Of a stretch of 64,000 bases of DNA, positions 49,946 through 59,855 are shown one piece after another. The notes under the pieces were generated by a model. That model was not told the DNA's origin, did no database searches, and saw only the letters and a list, made by a program, of their open reading frames with translations. The DNA comes from Paenibacillus antri. Its GTDB lineage: Bacteria; Bacillota; Bacilli; Paenibacillales; YIM-B00363. A program made the position numbers and the translations under genes. The stretch covers positions 62,001 through 126,000 of the forward strand of contig NZ_VCIW01000021.1 of NCBI RefSeq assembly GCF_005765165.1. Reading direction: 5' to 3'. Numbering within the stretch: the first letter of the stretch is position 1; every line of letters starts with the position of its first letter.

Positions 49946-52423
49946 ATGAATTTCGTCAAACGATCGGTCAGTCTGATTCTCGCTTGCGCGGTCGGCGCCG
50001 CGGGGCTGCTGCCCGCCGCGTCGGCGGCGTATTTGCCGAAGCGCGATCCCCGTTCGAATTTCGCTTCCAACATTGCTCTCATCTATACGGGGTATTACGA
50101 CCCGGCGAACTACGACGGCGTACCCGTCGGAGATTACGACAAGGACAAGTTTATGCCGTACGTCGGATATTTGGACGAACGGGGCAAGGCGCAGGACGAC
50201 TTCTTCGATACGTTCCTGATCTTGAGTCTGCAATCCCCGCACGGCGGCAGCCTGCATCGATGGTACGACTGGGTCCCGAACTCCGTGCCGGGCCGACTGC
50301 AAGATTGGCAGTACGCGATGGAAAGACCTTTCGCAAAGAATCTGCAGCTGGACGCGTTGGAGCAGGCGGCGAAGCAAGTCGGGCGCGACCTCGGCGAACC
50401 CGACAAGCAAGTGAACGTATATCTGACGATTCCGTTCCCGGATCCGCAAAGCCGCGACTTCGGCGATTTCGACGGCGACGGCGCGTCCGACGATCTAAGC
50501 AGCTTGGAGGAGAGGAACGCGCTCGTTCGGTGGTATATCGACGAGATGACCGCGCGCTTCGAGAGCCGGGATTACGAGCACTTGCGACTGGCGGGCTTCT
50601 ATTGGCTGCAGGAGGATCTGGACACGACCGTACCGGGAGAGCGGGAGAACGTCATGGCGACCGCGGACTACTTGCGGGAGCGCGGGATGCGCTTGGGGTG
50701 GATTCCATGGTCCGGGGCCGGCGAGAAGGGGAACGGCGACCGTCACGGGTACGACTTTACGATCGTGCAGCCGAACCATTATTTCAACGCGGACACGACG
50801 ATCGAGCGGATCGAGGAAACCGCGGAGCTGTCGCGAAGCAGCGGGCAAGGCGTCGAGATCGAATTCGACCAGCGCGCCGTGGAAAACCCGTATTACCGCC
50901 AAGTCCTCTATAACTATCTGATCGGGGGCGTGAAATACGGGTACATGGCGGAGTCGATCTTGGCCTATTACCAGGACGTCTACGCGATTTACGATTTTTA
51001 CCATCATCGGAGTCCGATCGGGCGCGAACTGTACGACGACATCTATCGCTTCGCGAAAGGGACGTTCGTCGCGCCGACCGGCAACGTCGAAGGCAGAGTG
51101 CTTGACGCGGAAGGGCGTCCGATCGCCGGCGCGACGGTGACCGGCGAAGACGGGTACGCCGCCGTGACCGACGCGGAGGGACGCTTCGCGGCGAACGATC
51201 GGTTCGCGATCCGGCAGACGTTCGCCGTCGCGAAAGACGGGTATCAGAGCCGGACGGTGCGGCTGCAGGCGTCGGAAGGAACGACGATCCGCAAGGATAT
51301 CGCGTTGGCGCGCAGCGGCGGTCCGGTGCTCGAACGATACGCCGTCGAGGATTTCGAAGGAAGCTTCGACGTAGGCGGGAACGGGGTCGTGTCCCGGTCG
51401 TTCGAGGCGGCGCCGGAGTTCGTGTATGCGGGCGCTCAATCGCTTAAGGTCGGGTACCCGAGCGGCTGGGGACCGGTGCGCGCGTTCATCGATTCAAGCT
51501 CCGAGGCGTTGGCCGATTCGGACCGGCAATTCGCGAACTACGAGAACACCGATTGGAGCGGCTACGACGCGATATCCATGGAAGTGTACAACGCCACGAA
51601 CGCGGAGCAGAAGCTCGATCTGGAGTTTATGTACGACCGGTACAGCTGGGGGTCTTCGAGGGTGAAGCAAGTCCTCCTCTCGCCCGGGCAATGGAACCAT
51701 GTGGAGATTCCGCTGCGCGAGCTGCGGGAAGCGGGCGTTAACCTTAGTAATGTGATTCGGCTTTCTTTGCGCATGAGCGAATTCGCGACGGACGGAGCGA
51801 CGATGTATTTCGACGACGTCGCGCTGCTGAAATACGAACGTCAGGATCAGCCGGCGGACACCTTCGCGGCGCTTCCGTCGGCGGTGCCGACGATGGACGT
51901 CGGCGCTCGTTGGACGCCGGTCGTGAAGGACCGGTCCGCGATCGACGCGCAAGGGAACCCCGCAATCGTCCCGGACGCCGTATTCGAATCATCCGATCCC
52001 TCGGTCGTCGAGGTGCGCCCGGACGGAACGCTGCATGCGCTCGCGCCGGGACGGGTTACGCTTCGGGCTTTCGCGAACGGCGTCGAAGCCGAGTCGACCG
52101 TAATCGAAGTGTCGGGACGGACGTTCCACGAACTGAAGGGCGGGCGCTCCAAGCTGTCGCCGGGCGAAGCGGCTCCGATCTCGCTTCGCAGCTTCTTCGA
52201 TAACGGCTATCTGATCCCGTGGGAAGAAGCGACGTACCGCTGGTCCGTCGATGGGAACGCAGTCTCCCTAAGCGACAAGCTGCGGCCCGACGGTACCGTC
52301 GTCGCGAACGAGAAGACGTTGGTCGGCGTTCGGAACGGTAGCGCGAAGGTGTCCGTCACGATCGAATACAACGGCAAGTCGGAGACGTTCGAGCGTCTAA
52401 TCGTCGTGACGCCGAACCCGTAA
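49946..52423 (+). CDS. Secreted DUF4855 multidomain protein
   Basis: An 825-residue exported protein. Signal peptide (KRSVSLILACAVGAAGLLPA, cut after SAA); DUF4855 domain about 38-345 (IALIYTGYYDPANYDGVPVG, FLILSLQSPHGGSLHRWYDW, RLAGFYWLQEDLD); carboxypeptidase-regulatory-like domain 375-440 (VEGRVLDAEGRPIAGATVTG); a CBM11/CIA30-like beta-sandwich about 460-625; Ig-like part 640-730 and a C-terminal domain. DUF4855 proteins are presumed glycan-active with a TIM-barrel-like core; activity unknown. It lies inside a sugar-uptake locus, so it probably acts on the same polymer. Confidence 0.82.
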   Translation: MNFVKRSVSLILACAVGAAGLLPAASAAYLPKRDPRSNFASNIALIYTGYYDPANYDGVPVGDYDKDKFMPYVGYLDERGKAQDDFFDTFLILSLQSPHGGSLHRWYDWVPNSVPGRLQDWQYAMERPFAKNLQLDALEQAAKQVGRDLGEPDKQVNVYLTIPFPDPQSRDFGDFDGDGASDDLSSLEERNALVRWYIDEMTARFESRDYEHLRLAGFYWLQEDLDTTVPGERENVMATADYLRERGMRLGWIPWSGAGEKGNGDRHGYDFTIVQPNHYFNADTTIERIEETAELSRSSGQGVEIEFDQRAVENPYYRQVLYNYLIGGVKYGYMAESILAYYQDVYAIYDFYHHRSPIGRELYDDIYRFAKGTFVAPTGNVEGRVLDAEGRPIAGATVTGEDGYAAVTDAEGRFAANDRFAIRQTFAVAKDGYQSRTVRLQASEGTTIRKDIALARSGGPVLERYAVEDFEGSFDVGGNGVVSRSFEAAPEFVYAGAQSLKVGYPSGWGPVRAFIDSSSEALADSDRQFANYENTDWSGYDAISMEVYNATNAEQKLDLEFMYDRYSWGSSRVKQVLLSPGQWNHVEIPLRELREAGVNLSNVIRLSLRMSEFATDGATMYFDDVALLKYERQDQPADTFAALPSAVPTMDVGARWTPVVKDRSAIDAQGNPAIVPDAVFESSDPSVVEVRPDGTLHALAPGRVTLRAFANGVEAESTVIEVSGRTFHELKGGRSKLSPGEAAPISLRSFFDNGYLIPWEEATYRWSVDGNAVSLSDKLRPDGTVVANEKTLVGVRNGSAKVSVTIEYNGKSETFERLIVVTPNP

Positions 52424-52471
52424 ACCGCACCGACAGAGCACGACCAAATTCTTATTAAAGGGTGATCGCGA

Positions 52472-53782
52472 ATGCAACGAAACATGACAAAACCGTTCAA
52501 ATTAGGCCGCGCCGCTTCGGCGCTGCTGCTCGCGTCGGCGCTGGGCGTCTCGGCTTGCTCCGACGCGACCTCGTCGAAGGAAACCGTGGAAATTCAATTT
52601 TGGAACCCGTTCACGGGCGACACCGCGGCGGTCGTCGACGACATCGTGGAGAAGTACAATGCGAGCCAGACGAACATATCCGTCAAGTCGCTCAGCAATC
52701 AAGACCCGCAGAAGCAATTGACGGCAATATCCGGCGGCAACGCGCCGGACTTGGTCATTACGTACTGGAACAACGTCGGCCCTTGGTCCGAAGCGGGAGC
52801 CGTGCAAAACCTGGAAGCTCTCGTGCAGTCTTCGGATTTCGACGCGTCTCGGATCATTCCGGCCGCGCTCGACCGCATGAAGGTGGACGGGGAAATTCAC
52901 GGCTTCCCGATCTCCATGAGCATGGCCAACAAGCTGTTCTACAATAAGAAGGCGTTCGCCGACGCCGGTCTCGCGGCGGCGCCGGAGACGCTGGAGCAGA
53001 TGTTCGAGTACGCGAAGCGGCTCACGAAGAAGGACGACGCCGGCAACATCACGCAGATCGGATTCATTCCGGACTATCCGTGGATCGACAACGTCTTCTG
53101 GCCGATTATCTTCGGCGGCTCTTGGGACGACGGCAACGGGAAGCTGACCGCGAACCAGAAGGCCAACGTCGACTCGATCGCGTACCAGGCGTTGTATTAT
53201 CAGGAATTCGGCGTGGATGGCATCAATAAATTCAAGTCCGGCATGGGACAGATGAATACGCCGCAAGATCCGATCATCACCGGCGATTTGGCGATGATGA
53301 TCGGTTGGGAGAACTGGTACAACGACAAGCGCGGCGAGAACGGCGAAATCGGCGTCGCTCCGTTCCCGTATCCGGAAGCTCGGCCGGAGTTGAAACAGTC
53401 CGGCATGGTCAGTCCGGTGGCGATGTTCATTCCGGCGAAGTCGAAGCACCAAGAGGAAGCATGGGAATTCATGCAATACCTGCTGTCCGAGGAGGTGCAG
53501 ATCGAGTATGCGATCCGAAACAAGACGATTCCGGTGCTGCTCGGCGCGCTGGACAATCCGGAACTGACGGAGAACGAGTCGACGGCGTCGCTGAAGGAAT
53601 TTTTCGAAAGCGCGAAGAGCCCGAACCTGAACGGCTTCCCGAACAGCATCTATATTAACGAATACTTGCAAGCGTTGAACGAGGAGACGGAGAAGGCGAT
53701 CAAAGGGCAAATCTCGGCCCAAGAAGCGATGGATGCGGTCGTCGCGAAGATGCAGCCGAAGGCGGACGCCGCGAAGAAATAA
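52472..53782 (+). CDS. Extracellular solute-binding lipoprotein 2 (sugar ABC)
   Basis: A 436-residue family-1 binding protein. Lipobox GVSAC, then VEIQFWNPFTGDTAAVVDDI, the APDLVITYWNNVGPWSEAGA loop and YAIRNKTIPVLLGALDN near the end. It captures an oligosaccharide for the permeases that follow 79 bp downstream. The three genes form the core CUT1 transporter. Confidence 0.93.
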   Translation: MQRNMTKPFKLGRAASALLLASALGVSACSDATSSKETVEIQFWNPFTGDTAAVVDDIVEKYNASQTNISVKSLSNQDPQKQLTAISGGNAPDLVITYWNNVGPWSEAGAVQNLEALVQSSDFDASRIIPAALDRMKVDGEIHGFPISMSMANKLFYNKKAFADAGLAAAPETLEQMFEYAKRLTKKDDAGNITQIGFIPDYPWIDNVFWPIIFGGSWDDGNGKLTANQKANVDSIAYQALYYQEFGVDGINKFKSGMGQMNTPQDPIITGDLAMMIGWENWYNDKRGENGEIGVAPFPYPEARPELKQSGMVSPVAMFIPAKSKHQEEAWEFMQYLLSEEVQIEYAIRNKTIPVLLGALDNPELTENESTASLKEFFESAKSPNLNGFPNSIYINEYLQALNEETEKAIKGQISAQEAMDAVVAKMQPKADAAKK

Positions 53783-53861
53783 AAGAGCGGGCGGCAGCGG
53801 AAACGGACGGGCGGCTGCTCGCCGTTTCCGCTCGGTCCGCAAGGATAGGGAGGTGACGACG

Positions 53862-54785
53862 ATGACCGGCAATGCCATCGGGATCCGAAAGCGCGAACGG
53901 AAGCGGCTCCTCGTCGGATTGTGCTTTATCAGCCCTTGGCTGATCGGATTGATTCTTTTTCAACTGTACCCGATATTGTCTTCTTTCTATTACAGCATGA
54001 CGAATTTCAACCTGTTCCAGCCGCCCGAGTGGGTCGGATTCGGCAATTACGCGGAGATGGTTCGGGACGAGAAGGTATGGCTTTCCCTGTACAATACGTT
54101 GTTCATGGCCGTCTTCGGCCTGTTTCCCCACCTGGCGTTCGCTCTCGCGATCGCGCTGCTGCTGAACAAGAACGTTCGCGGGCAGTCCGTCTACCGGACG
54201 ATCTACTTCCTGCCGACGCTGGTGCCGACGGTCGCGGCGACGCTGCTATGGATGTGGCTGTTGAACGCCCAATACGGGCTGATCAACGAGCTGCTGGGCC
54301 GAATCGGGCTGCCGCAGCCGGTCTGGCTGCTCGATCCGCTGTGGACGAAGCCGTCGCTGATCATGATGGGCTTCTGGGGAACGGGGACGACGACGATCAT
54401 GTATTTGGCCGCGCTGCAAGAGGTTCCCAAGCTCTATTACGAAGCGGCGGAAATCGACGGCGCCAACGCCTGGCATAAATTCCGGCATATTACGCTGCCC
54501 GCGATTTCCCCGATGACGCTGTTCCATGTCATTATGGGGCTGATCGGCGCGCTGCAGCTGTTCACGCAAGGCTATGTCTTTACCGAAGGGAACGGGCAAG
54601 CGATGGGAGGACCCGAGAATTCGCTGCTCTTCTTCGCCATCTATTTGTACCAAACCGCGTTTTCCTTCTTGAAAATGGGGTATGCCTCCGCGATGGCGTG
54701 GCTGCTGTTCCTCCTCGTCTTCCTGCTGACGGTCGTCGTGTTCAAGACGTCGGCGAGATGGGTGTACTACGGAGGTGAACGCTGA
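53862..54785 (+). CDS. Sugar ABC transporter permease 1 (UgpA/LacF type)
   Basis: About 307 residues, six helices. EAA motif YYEAAEIDGANAWHKFRHIT and PPEWVGFGNYAEM. ATG 53862 follows AGGGAGGTG; a longer frame overlapping the binding-protein gene is rejected. Overlaps the next permease by 1 bp (TGATG). Confidence 0.93.
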   Translation: MTGNAIGIRKRERKRLLVGLCFISPWLIGLILFQLYPILSSFYYSMTNFNLFQPPEWVGFGNYAEMVRDEKVWLSLYNTLFMAVFGLFPHLAFALAIALLLNKNVRGQSVYRTIYFLPTLVPTVAATLLWMWLLNAQYGLINELLGRIGLPQPVWLLDPLWTKPSLIMMGFWGTGTTTIMYLAALQEVPKLYYEAAEIDGANAWHKFRHITLPAISPMTLFHVIMGLIGALQLFTQGYVFTEGNGQAMGGPENSLLFFAIYLYQTAFSFLKMGYASAMAWLLFLLVFLLTVVVFKTSARWVYYGGER

Positions 54786-55621
54786 TGGCCGGAACCCGCG
54801 CCGAACGGCCGAAGCCGTTCGCCCATGCGATGCTTGTCCTGATCGGCGTCCTATTTTTGATGCCCTTCGTCTGGCTGCTGATCACGTCGCTGAAGACGGA
54901 CGAAGAAATTTTCGTCGTCCCCGTCCGGTGGTGGCCGAGCGAACTGCAATGGACCAATTACGTCGAGGCCATTCAAGCGATCCCGTTCTTCCTTTACACG
55001 TTCAACACGGTTTGGATCGCGGCGTTATGCGTCGCGGGCGTCGCGGCGATCGCTCCGCTCGTCGCCTACGGCTTCGCAAGAATCGACTTCAAGGGCCGGA
55101 ACCTATTGTTTTTAATTATGATGAGCACGTTGATGCTTCCGTTCCAAGTGACGATGATTCCGATTTACGTAAGCTTTAATAAGGTGAACCTTGTGGATTC
55201 GTATTGGCCGATCGTGCTGTCCTCGTGGTTCGGGACGGGGATGGCGTACTATATTTTCTTAATGAGGCAATTTTTCATGGGCATCCCGTACGAGCTGACC
55301 GAATCGGCCAAAATCGACGGGGCGTCGGAGTTTCGAATTTTCGCCGGAATCATGCTTCCGCTTTCGAAACCCGCGATCTTGACCGTGGGGCTGTTCACCT
55401 TCCTCGGCGCCTGGGGGGACTTCCAAGGACCGTTGATTTACTTGAACGACCCGGACAAGTGGACGCTCTCGATCGGCCTGAAGCAGTATATTCGCGAAAA
55501 TACGGTCGCTTGGGGCCAGCTGATGGCGGCCTCCACCTTGTTCACGCTGCCGATCGTCGTTCTGTACTTCTTCGTGCAGAAGAAGTTCATCGAGGGCATC
55601 TCGATCACGGGCATGAAGTAA
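54785..55621 (+). CDS. Sugar ABC transporter permease 2 (UgpE/LacG type)
   Basis: A 278-residue MalG/UgpE-type permease with six helices; EAA motif ELTESAKIDGASEFRIFAGI and a conserved C-terminal VQKKFIEGISITGMK. Pairs with permease 1. No ATPase is coded here; paenibacilli and bacilli use a shared MsmX/UgpC ATPase coded elsewhere. Confidence 0.94.
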   Translation: MAGTRAERPKPFAHAMLVLIGVLFLMPFVWLLITSLKTDEEIFVVPVRWWPSELQWTNYVEAIQAIPFFLYTFNTVWIAALCVAGVAAIAPLVAYGFARIDFKGRNLLFLIMMSTLMLPFQVTMIPIYVSFNKVNLVDSYWPIVLSSWFGTGMAYYIFLMRQFFMGIPYELTESAKIDGASEFRIFAGIMLPLSKPAILTVGLFTFLGAWGDFQGPLIYLNDPDKWTLSIGLKQYIRENTVAWGQLMAASTLFTLPIVVLYFFVQKKFIEGISITGMK

Positions 55622-55648
55622 ATGAGATTCAGGCGGGAGGTGTAGCCG

Positions 55649-57571
55649 ATGCAAAACAGAAACGTAGCGATCATCACCGCGGAATCCAGCGATTTGTCGG
55701 AATTGATGCTGGCCTTCGATCCGGCGGCGACGCTCATCAAGCCGGGGGAGGTATCCCGGTACGACTTGGATCGCTTCGAAGCGATCGCTCTGCTGGGAGG
55801 CGTCTCGGAGAAACCGCTGCTGCTCGCCCCGGAAGAGAGAATTCTGGTGGAGAAAGAAATTCGGAAGGGCAAGCGCGTGTTCGCCGAATACGCGGCCAGT
55901 ATCGGCCACATGTATGCGTCTCCGCCGCAGAGCACGCGGTTCGAGCGCTTGGTCTATTGCGCGGAGAGCCCCGGCATAGACGGATTGTCCTTAGGCGACG
56001 TGTTGGACGATCAGAGCGGCATGCGGATCAAGCCTCACGATATCGCGTGCTCGCACGGGAGACCGATCCTAACGTTCGCCTCGGTGAACGTCCACGGCTC
56101 CGCGGAAGTGACCGACGAGATGCTCGGCCGCATATCCGATCGGGCGCTGTGGTTCGAGGAGCCGGATCGGCTTCTGGTCTGTTCGTTCCGCTTATGCCGG
56201 TTCCGCAAGGCGAGGTTCGCGCCGCATCGAAAGGTCGCCGCGTTGATCTCGTACATCCTCGGATGGTTGTTTCGCGCGAAGGTCGACTTGGGGCCGATGC
56301 GCGCGGCTTATTCCTTCGTTCATGCGGACGGCGGCTCGGCGACGCTCGAGAGCAGAATCGCGCACAGCGTCGAGCGGGCGATGGCGTGGTTCGAAAAGTC
56401 GGGCGTGCTGCGCGACGAAGGCCGCGGCGGCGTGTGGGAGGGCATGGGGACGGAAATCGCGCCGGACGGGACGCAACGCGTCAGCGCGATCCGCCGCGTC
56501 GACTGCATCGGCGAAGCGGCCTTGCCGTACTTCCTGCACTATCTGCACGCCTCGAACGAGCGGGATTTGCTTGTTTCCGAGCGGCTTCACGATTACGTGT
56601 TCGATTATTTTCTGAATAAGGAACCGGGCGAGCTGTACGGCATGATGCGTTGGACGGAGGAAGCGTGGGGCGTCTGTTATCAGGACGATGTCGCGCGCGC
56701 GCTCATCCCGCATCTGCTGAAGTGCTTATACACCGGCTCCCGGTATCGGCTGAACGAGGCGGCGGACGCGCTTCGCTTCCTAGTCAAGACGACGGGAACC
56801 GACGGGACGCGGGTGTTCCGGACCGACAACCTCGCGCTTACCGAGGAGAAGCTTAGGGCGCTGCGAAGCGAGCCGGGACGGCTGCCTTCGGCGCACTACA
56901 ACGGGTACTATTGGGCGGCTCTGTTTTTGGCTTACAAGCTTACGGGGGAGCGAACCTTCCTCGAGACCGGCGTGCGCGGCATGGAGACGCTGCTGGCCGT
57001 GTACCCGGATACCGTTCGAGAGCAGAGCCAGACGCAAGAATATTGCCGGCTCATTCTCCCGCTGGCCTGGATGTACTGGGCGACGGGGGAGGAACGGCAC
57101 AAGGATTGGTTGTACCGGGTCGCGGAGGACCTGCAGTCGTTCAAGCATCCGTCCGGCGCCTACCTTGAATGGGACGAGGGATATCAAGCCGCGATGCGGC
57201 ACGGGATGGGCGAGGGGGAGAGCTCCTTGCTGACCAAGAACGGCGATCCGGTCGCCGATCTGCTCTACTCGAACAATTGGCTGCCGATCGCGTATATGCA
57301 GGCGTACTTCGTCACGAAGGACGAGCGGTTTTTGCGCCGGTGGGAGGAGCATGCTGCCTTCCTCTCGTCCGCGCAGCTCGCCGGCGATAATCCGCAGATC
57401 GACGGGGCTTGGGCGCGGGCGTTCGACGTCGAGCTGCACGAAGTGTACGGCAATCCGGCGGACGCCGGCTGGGGACCGTGGGCGATCGAATCGGGGTGGA
57501 CCGTGGCGGAGATCGCCTCCGGCTTGTTGATGGGTCTCCTGAAGCATCGGCTGCGGCCCGCTTACGAGTGA
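55649..57571 (+). CDS. Alpha/alpha-toroid hydrolase candidate with N-terminal GATase-like domain
   Basis: A 640-residue cytoplasmic protein. Residues 1-200 look like a class-I glutamine amidotransferase-type flavodoxin fold (VAIITAESSDLSELML, EAIALLGGVSEKPLLLAPEE, FAEYAASIGHMYA). Residues 230-635 form a six-hairpin barrel (VDCIGEAALPYFLHYLHASN, WGVCYQDDVARALIPHLLKC, GWGPWAIESGWTVAEIASGL). It probably cleaves the imported oligosaccharide, like GH88/GH105 enzymes, but no catalytic pair can be assigned. GGAGGTG precedes ATG 55649. Last gene of the sugar locus. Confidence 0.72.
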   Translation: MQNRNVAIITAESSDLSELMLAFDPAATLIKPGEVSRYDLDRFEAIALLGGVSEKPLLLAPEERILVEKEIRKGKRVFAEYAASIGHMYASPPQSTRFERLVYCAESPGIDGLSLGDVLDDQSGMRIKPHDIACSHGRPILTFASVNVHGSAEVTDEMLGRISDRALWFEEPDRLLVCSFRLCRFRKARFAPHRKVAALISYILGWLFRAKVDLGPMRAAYSFVHADGGSATLESRIAHSVERAMAWFEKSGVLRDEGRGGVWEGMGTEIAPDGTQRVSAIRRVDCIGEAALPYFLHYLHASNERDLLVSERLHDYVFDYFLNKEPGELYGMMRWTEEAWGVCYQDDVARALIPHLLKCLYTGSRYRLNEAADALRFLVKTTGTDGTRVFRTDNLALTEEKLRALRSEPGRLPSAHYNGYYWAALFLAYKLTGERTFLETGVRGMETLLAVYPDTVREQSQTQEYCRLILPLAWMYWATGEERHKDWLYRVAEDLQSFKHPSGAYLEWDEGYQAAMRHGMGEGESSLLTKNGDPVADLLYSNNWLPIAYMQAYFVTKDERFLRRWEEHAAFLSSAQLAGDNPQIDGAWARAFDVELHEVYGNPADAGWGPWAIESGWTVAEIASGLLMGLLKHRLRPAYE

Positions 57572-57651
57572 AGAAGAGCAAACAACATAGGGGATGTCTT
57601 CGAGTAGCGAACTACGTGAACTACGCGAGGACCGCCCTTTTTTTTTTGCAA

Positions 57652-57678
57652 AAAAATAGACCGCCCATTAAGGCGGTC
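57652..57678 (-). terminator. Terminator of the bactofilin gene
   Basis: On the minus strand GACCGCC, TTAATG loop, GGCGGTC, then TATTTTTTT. Confidence 0.88.
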
Positions 57679-57694
57679 ATCCCATCGCATCGCG

Positions 57695-58135
57695 TCAGGC
57701 GGACGCTTGCTTCGCGTCTTGCCCTTTGTCCTTGCCGTGGTGCTTCTCCTTCTCCTTCGTCGGGCGGAGCTCGCCGCCCCGCGGCAAGTCCATGGCGCAC
57801 TCGCCCTTGAAGACGGCGCCCTCGGAGACGTGCAGCGAACCCGCGTTGATGTTGCCGAGGACGCGCCCCTTGCTGGTGATCGTCATCTTGCCCTTCGCGA
57901 TGACGCTGCCCTCGATCGTCCCGGCGTTGAATACGCTGCGGGCGGCGATGATGGAGCGTACGATGCCTTTCTCCCCGATGGTGACGTCACCCGAGCATTC
58001 GATGTCGCCGACGACGCTTCCTTCGATGCGCAGACTCGCCGTGGTCACGATCTTGCCCTCGACGATCGTGCCTTCGCCGATGAACGTGTCGGTGACGCTT
58101 ACGTTGCCCGACGATGATTTGCGTTTGCCGAACAT
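57695..58135 (-). CDS. Bactofilin (polymer-forming cytoskeletal protein)
   Basis: A 146-residue DUF583 protein. A beta-helix core with repeated G-x-I/V turns (TFIGEGTIVEGKIVTTASLR, IEGSVVGDIECSGDVTIGEK) is followed by a charged tail (RPTKEKEKHHGKDKGQDAK). Bactofilins form nucleotide-free filaments and scaffold cell-wall or motility proteins. The gene stands alone with its own terminator. Confidence 0.94.
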   Translation of the reverse strand: MFGKRKSSSGNVSVTDTFIGEGTIVEGKIVTTASLRIEGSVVGDIECSGDVTIGEKGIVRSIIAARSVFNAGTIEGSVIAKGKMTITSKGRVLGNINAGSLHVSEGAVFKGECAMDLPRGGELRPTKEKEKHHGKDKGQDAKQASA

Positions 58136-58213
58136 GGCCCGTCAACCCCTCTCCTGCGGATGGTCAGTCCACATCTACTATATGAGAGAGAGGGATCGTT
58201 TAGACGCGAATCG

Positions 58214-58807
58214 CTAGACGTTCGCGCCGGCTGCTTCGACGAAACGCGTGCGCGCTTCCTTATAACAGCGGCGGCATACCGGCAGATAGCTTTCGTTGCC
58301 GCCGATCTGAATTTGTTCGCCGTGGAAGACGGGGATGCCGTCTTTGTACCGCATGTTCATCAGCGCCTTCCGATTGCAGTACCAGCAGATCGTCTTAATC
58401 TCCTCGATCTTGTCGGCCCAAGAGAAGAGCGCCGTGCTGCCCGGGAACAGACGTCCCATGAAGTCGGCGCGCAGGCCGTAGCATAAGACGGGGATCTTCA
58501 ACCGATCCACGATTTCGGTGAGCTGGAGCACTTGCGCCTCGGACAAAAACTGCGCTTCGTCCACGATGACGCAATCGGGCATCGCTTCGCAGGTCAACGC
58601 GACCATATCCGTGTCGTCGCCGACGATCGTCGCTTCCTTATGCAGTCCGATGCGGGATGTGACGACGCCCGTGCCGTACCGGGAGTCGATCGACGGAGTG
58701 AAGAGGAGCACGGACTTGCCTTGTTCCTCGTAATTGTGGGCCACGCGCAGCACTTCGATCGATTTGCCGCTGTTCATCGTGCCGTATCGGTAATACAATT
58801 GTGCCAT
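58214..58807 (-). CDS. tdk: Thymidine kinase
   Basis: About 197 residues. P-loop GTMNSGKS, catalytic DEAQFLSEAQV, and a zinc lasso with CWYC and CRRC. It phosphorylates thymidine in the salvage pathway. ATG 58807 is chosen with AAAGGAAG upstream. Confidence 0.96.
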   Translation of the reverse strand: MAQLYYRYGTMNSGKSIEVLRVAHNYEEQGKSVLLFTPSIDSRYGTGVVTSRIGLHKEATIVGDDTDMVALTCEAMPDCVIVDEAQFLSEAQVLQLTEIVDRLKIPVLCYGLRADFMGRLFPGSTALFSWADKIEEIKTICWYCNRKALMNMRYKDGIPVFHGEQIQIGGNESYLPVCRRCYKEARTRFVEAAGANV

Positions 58808-58886
58808 GAGTGACTTCCTTTCGTCGCCTTCGCGCAAGTCTATTAATTATATCAAATAATTTCGAACAGAGGAGTTTTTACAGAAA

Positions 58887-59753
58887 ATGTCCCGCGAACG
58901 AGAGCTTATCGAACGCACGCATCAAGCGTTGGGCCGCCCGGTCACGCGCTCGTCTTTAGTCGAAGATTTCCGTCGCCTCGGCGTCGAAGAGGGCATGACG
59001 CTCCTCGTCCATTCCGCGATGTCGACGGTCGGTTGGGTGGCCGGAGGCGCGCAGGCCGTCATCGAGGCGCTGCAGGGCGCGGTCGGCGAGACGGGCACGC
59101 TCGTCATGCCGACCCATACCGGCAATTTGTCCGACCCGTCCCGTTGGCAAAATCCGCCCGCCCCCGAGTCGTGGTGGGAGGCGATCCGCGCGGAGACGCC
59201 CGCCTTCGATCCGGACGTTACCCCGGTATACGGCATGGGCGTCATCCCGGAGACGTTCCGCCGGATGCCCGGCGTCCGCCGGAGCCGTCACCCGCAGTTA
59301 TCGTTCGCCGCATGGGGATCGAAGGCGGAGGCGGTGCTCGCCGGCCACGGCGAGGACCCGGACCGCTTGGCCGAGCCGCTCGGGGACGCATCGCCGATCG
59401 GGCGGGTGTACGAGCTCGGCGGGTACGTGCTGCTGCTCGGCGTCGGCTACGAGAACAATACGTCGCTGCACCTGGCGGAATACCGGGCGAAGTACGGTCC
59501 GAAGGCCGTCGAAACGTGCCAAGCGCCCGTCCTCGCGAACGGCGAACGCCGCTGGGTCCGGTACGTCGACCTGGCGTTCGACACGGACGACTTTCCTCGC
59601 ATCGGCGCGGAGTTCGAGCTCGACGCGGGGCTCGTCCGCATCGGCCGGGCGGGCATGGCGCCGGCGCGCCTTATGCCGCAGCGGCCGCTCGTCGATTACG
59701 CGACGAGCTGGATGGAGCGCCATCGGGGCGAAAATCCGGCGCCGAGCGCGTAA
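58887..59753 (+). CDS. AAC(3)-family N-acetyltransferase (YokD-like)
   Basis: A 288-residue protein. Seen: TLLVHSAMSTVGWVAGGAQA, TLVMPTHTGNLSDPSRWQNP, and later RSRHPQLSFAAWG. The family includes aminoglycoside 3-N-acetyltransferases and FrbF-type enzymes; chromosomal copies in bacilli (YokD) often have other substrates. Whether it gives aminoglycoside resistance cannot be told from sequence. Ribosome site GAGGAG. Confidence 0.9.
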   Translation: MSRERELIERTHQALGRPVTRSSLVEDFRRLGVEEGMTLLVHSAMSTVGWVAGGAQAVIEALQGAVGETGTLVMPTHTGNLSDPSRWQNPPAPESWWEAIRAETPAFDPDVTPVYGMGVIPETFRRMPGVRRSRHPQLSFAAWGSKAEAVLAGHGEDPDRLAEPLGDASPIGRVYELGGYVLLLGVGYENNTSLHLAEYRAKYGPKAVETCQAPVLANGERRWVRYVDLAFDTDDFPRIGAEFELDAGLVRIGRAGMAPARLMPQRPLVDYATSWMERHRGENPAPSA

Positions 59754-59855
59754 CCTTTTTTCCTTCCTTGACGTCTTTAATAATTGGCAGGGTTTACCGA
59801 TATTATAGGTAACCATTAACCAGCTAAAGAGAGAAGCAGGAGGAGAAACCGAGAG

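Noticed and set aside
55204-56619. 471-codon frame overlapping permease 2 and the toroid gene
   Set aside because: Arg-rich shadow in another frame of two well-supported genes.
59757-59855. Sigma-A promoter upstream of the BIG2 protein
   Set aside because: TTGACG and TATTAT are about 27 bp apart, too far for a normal promoter.
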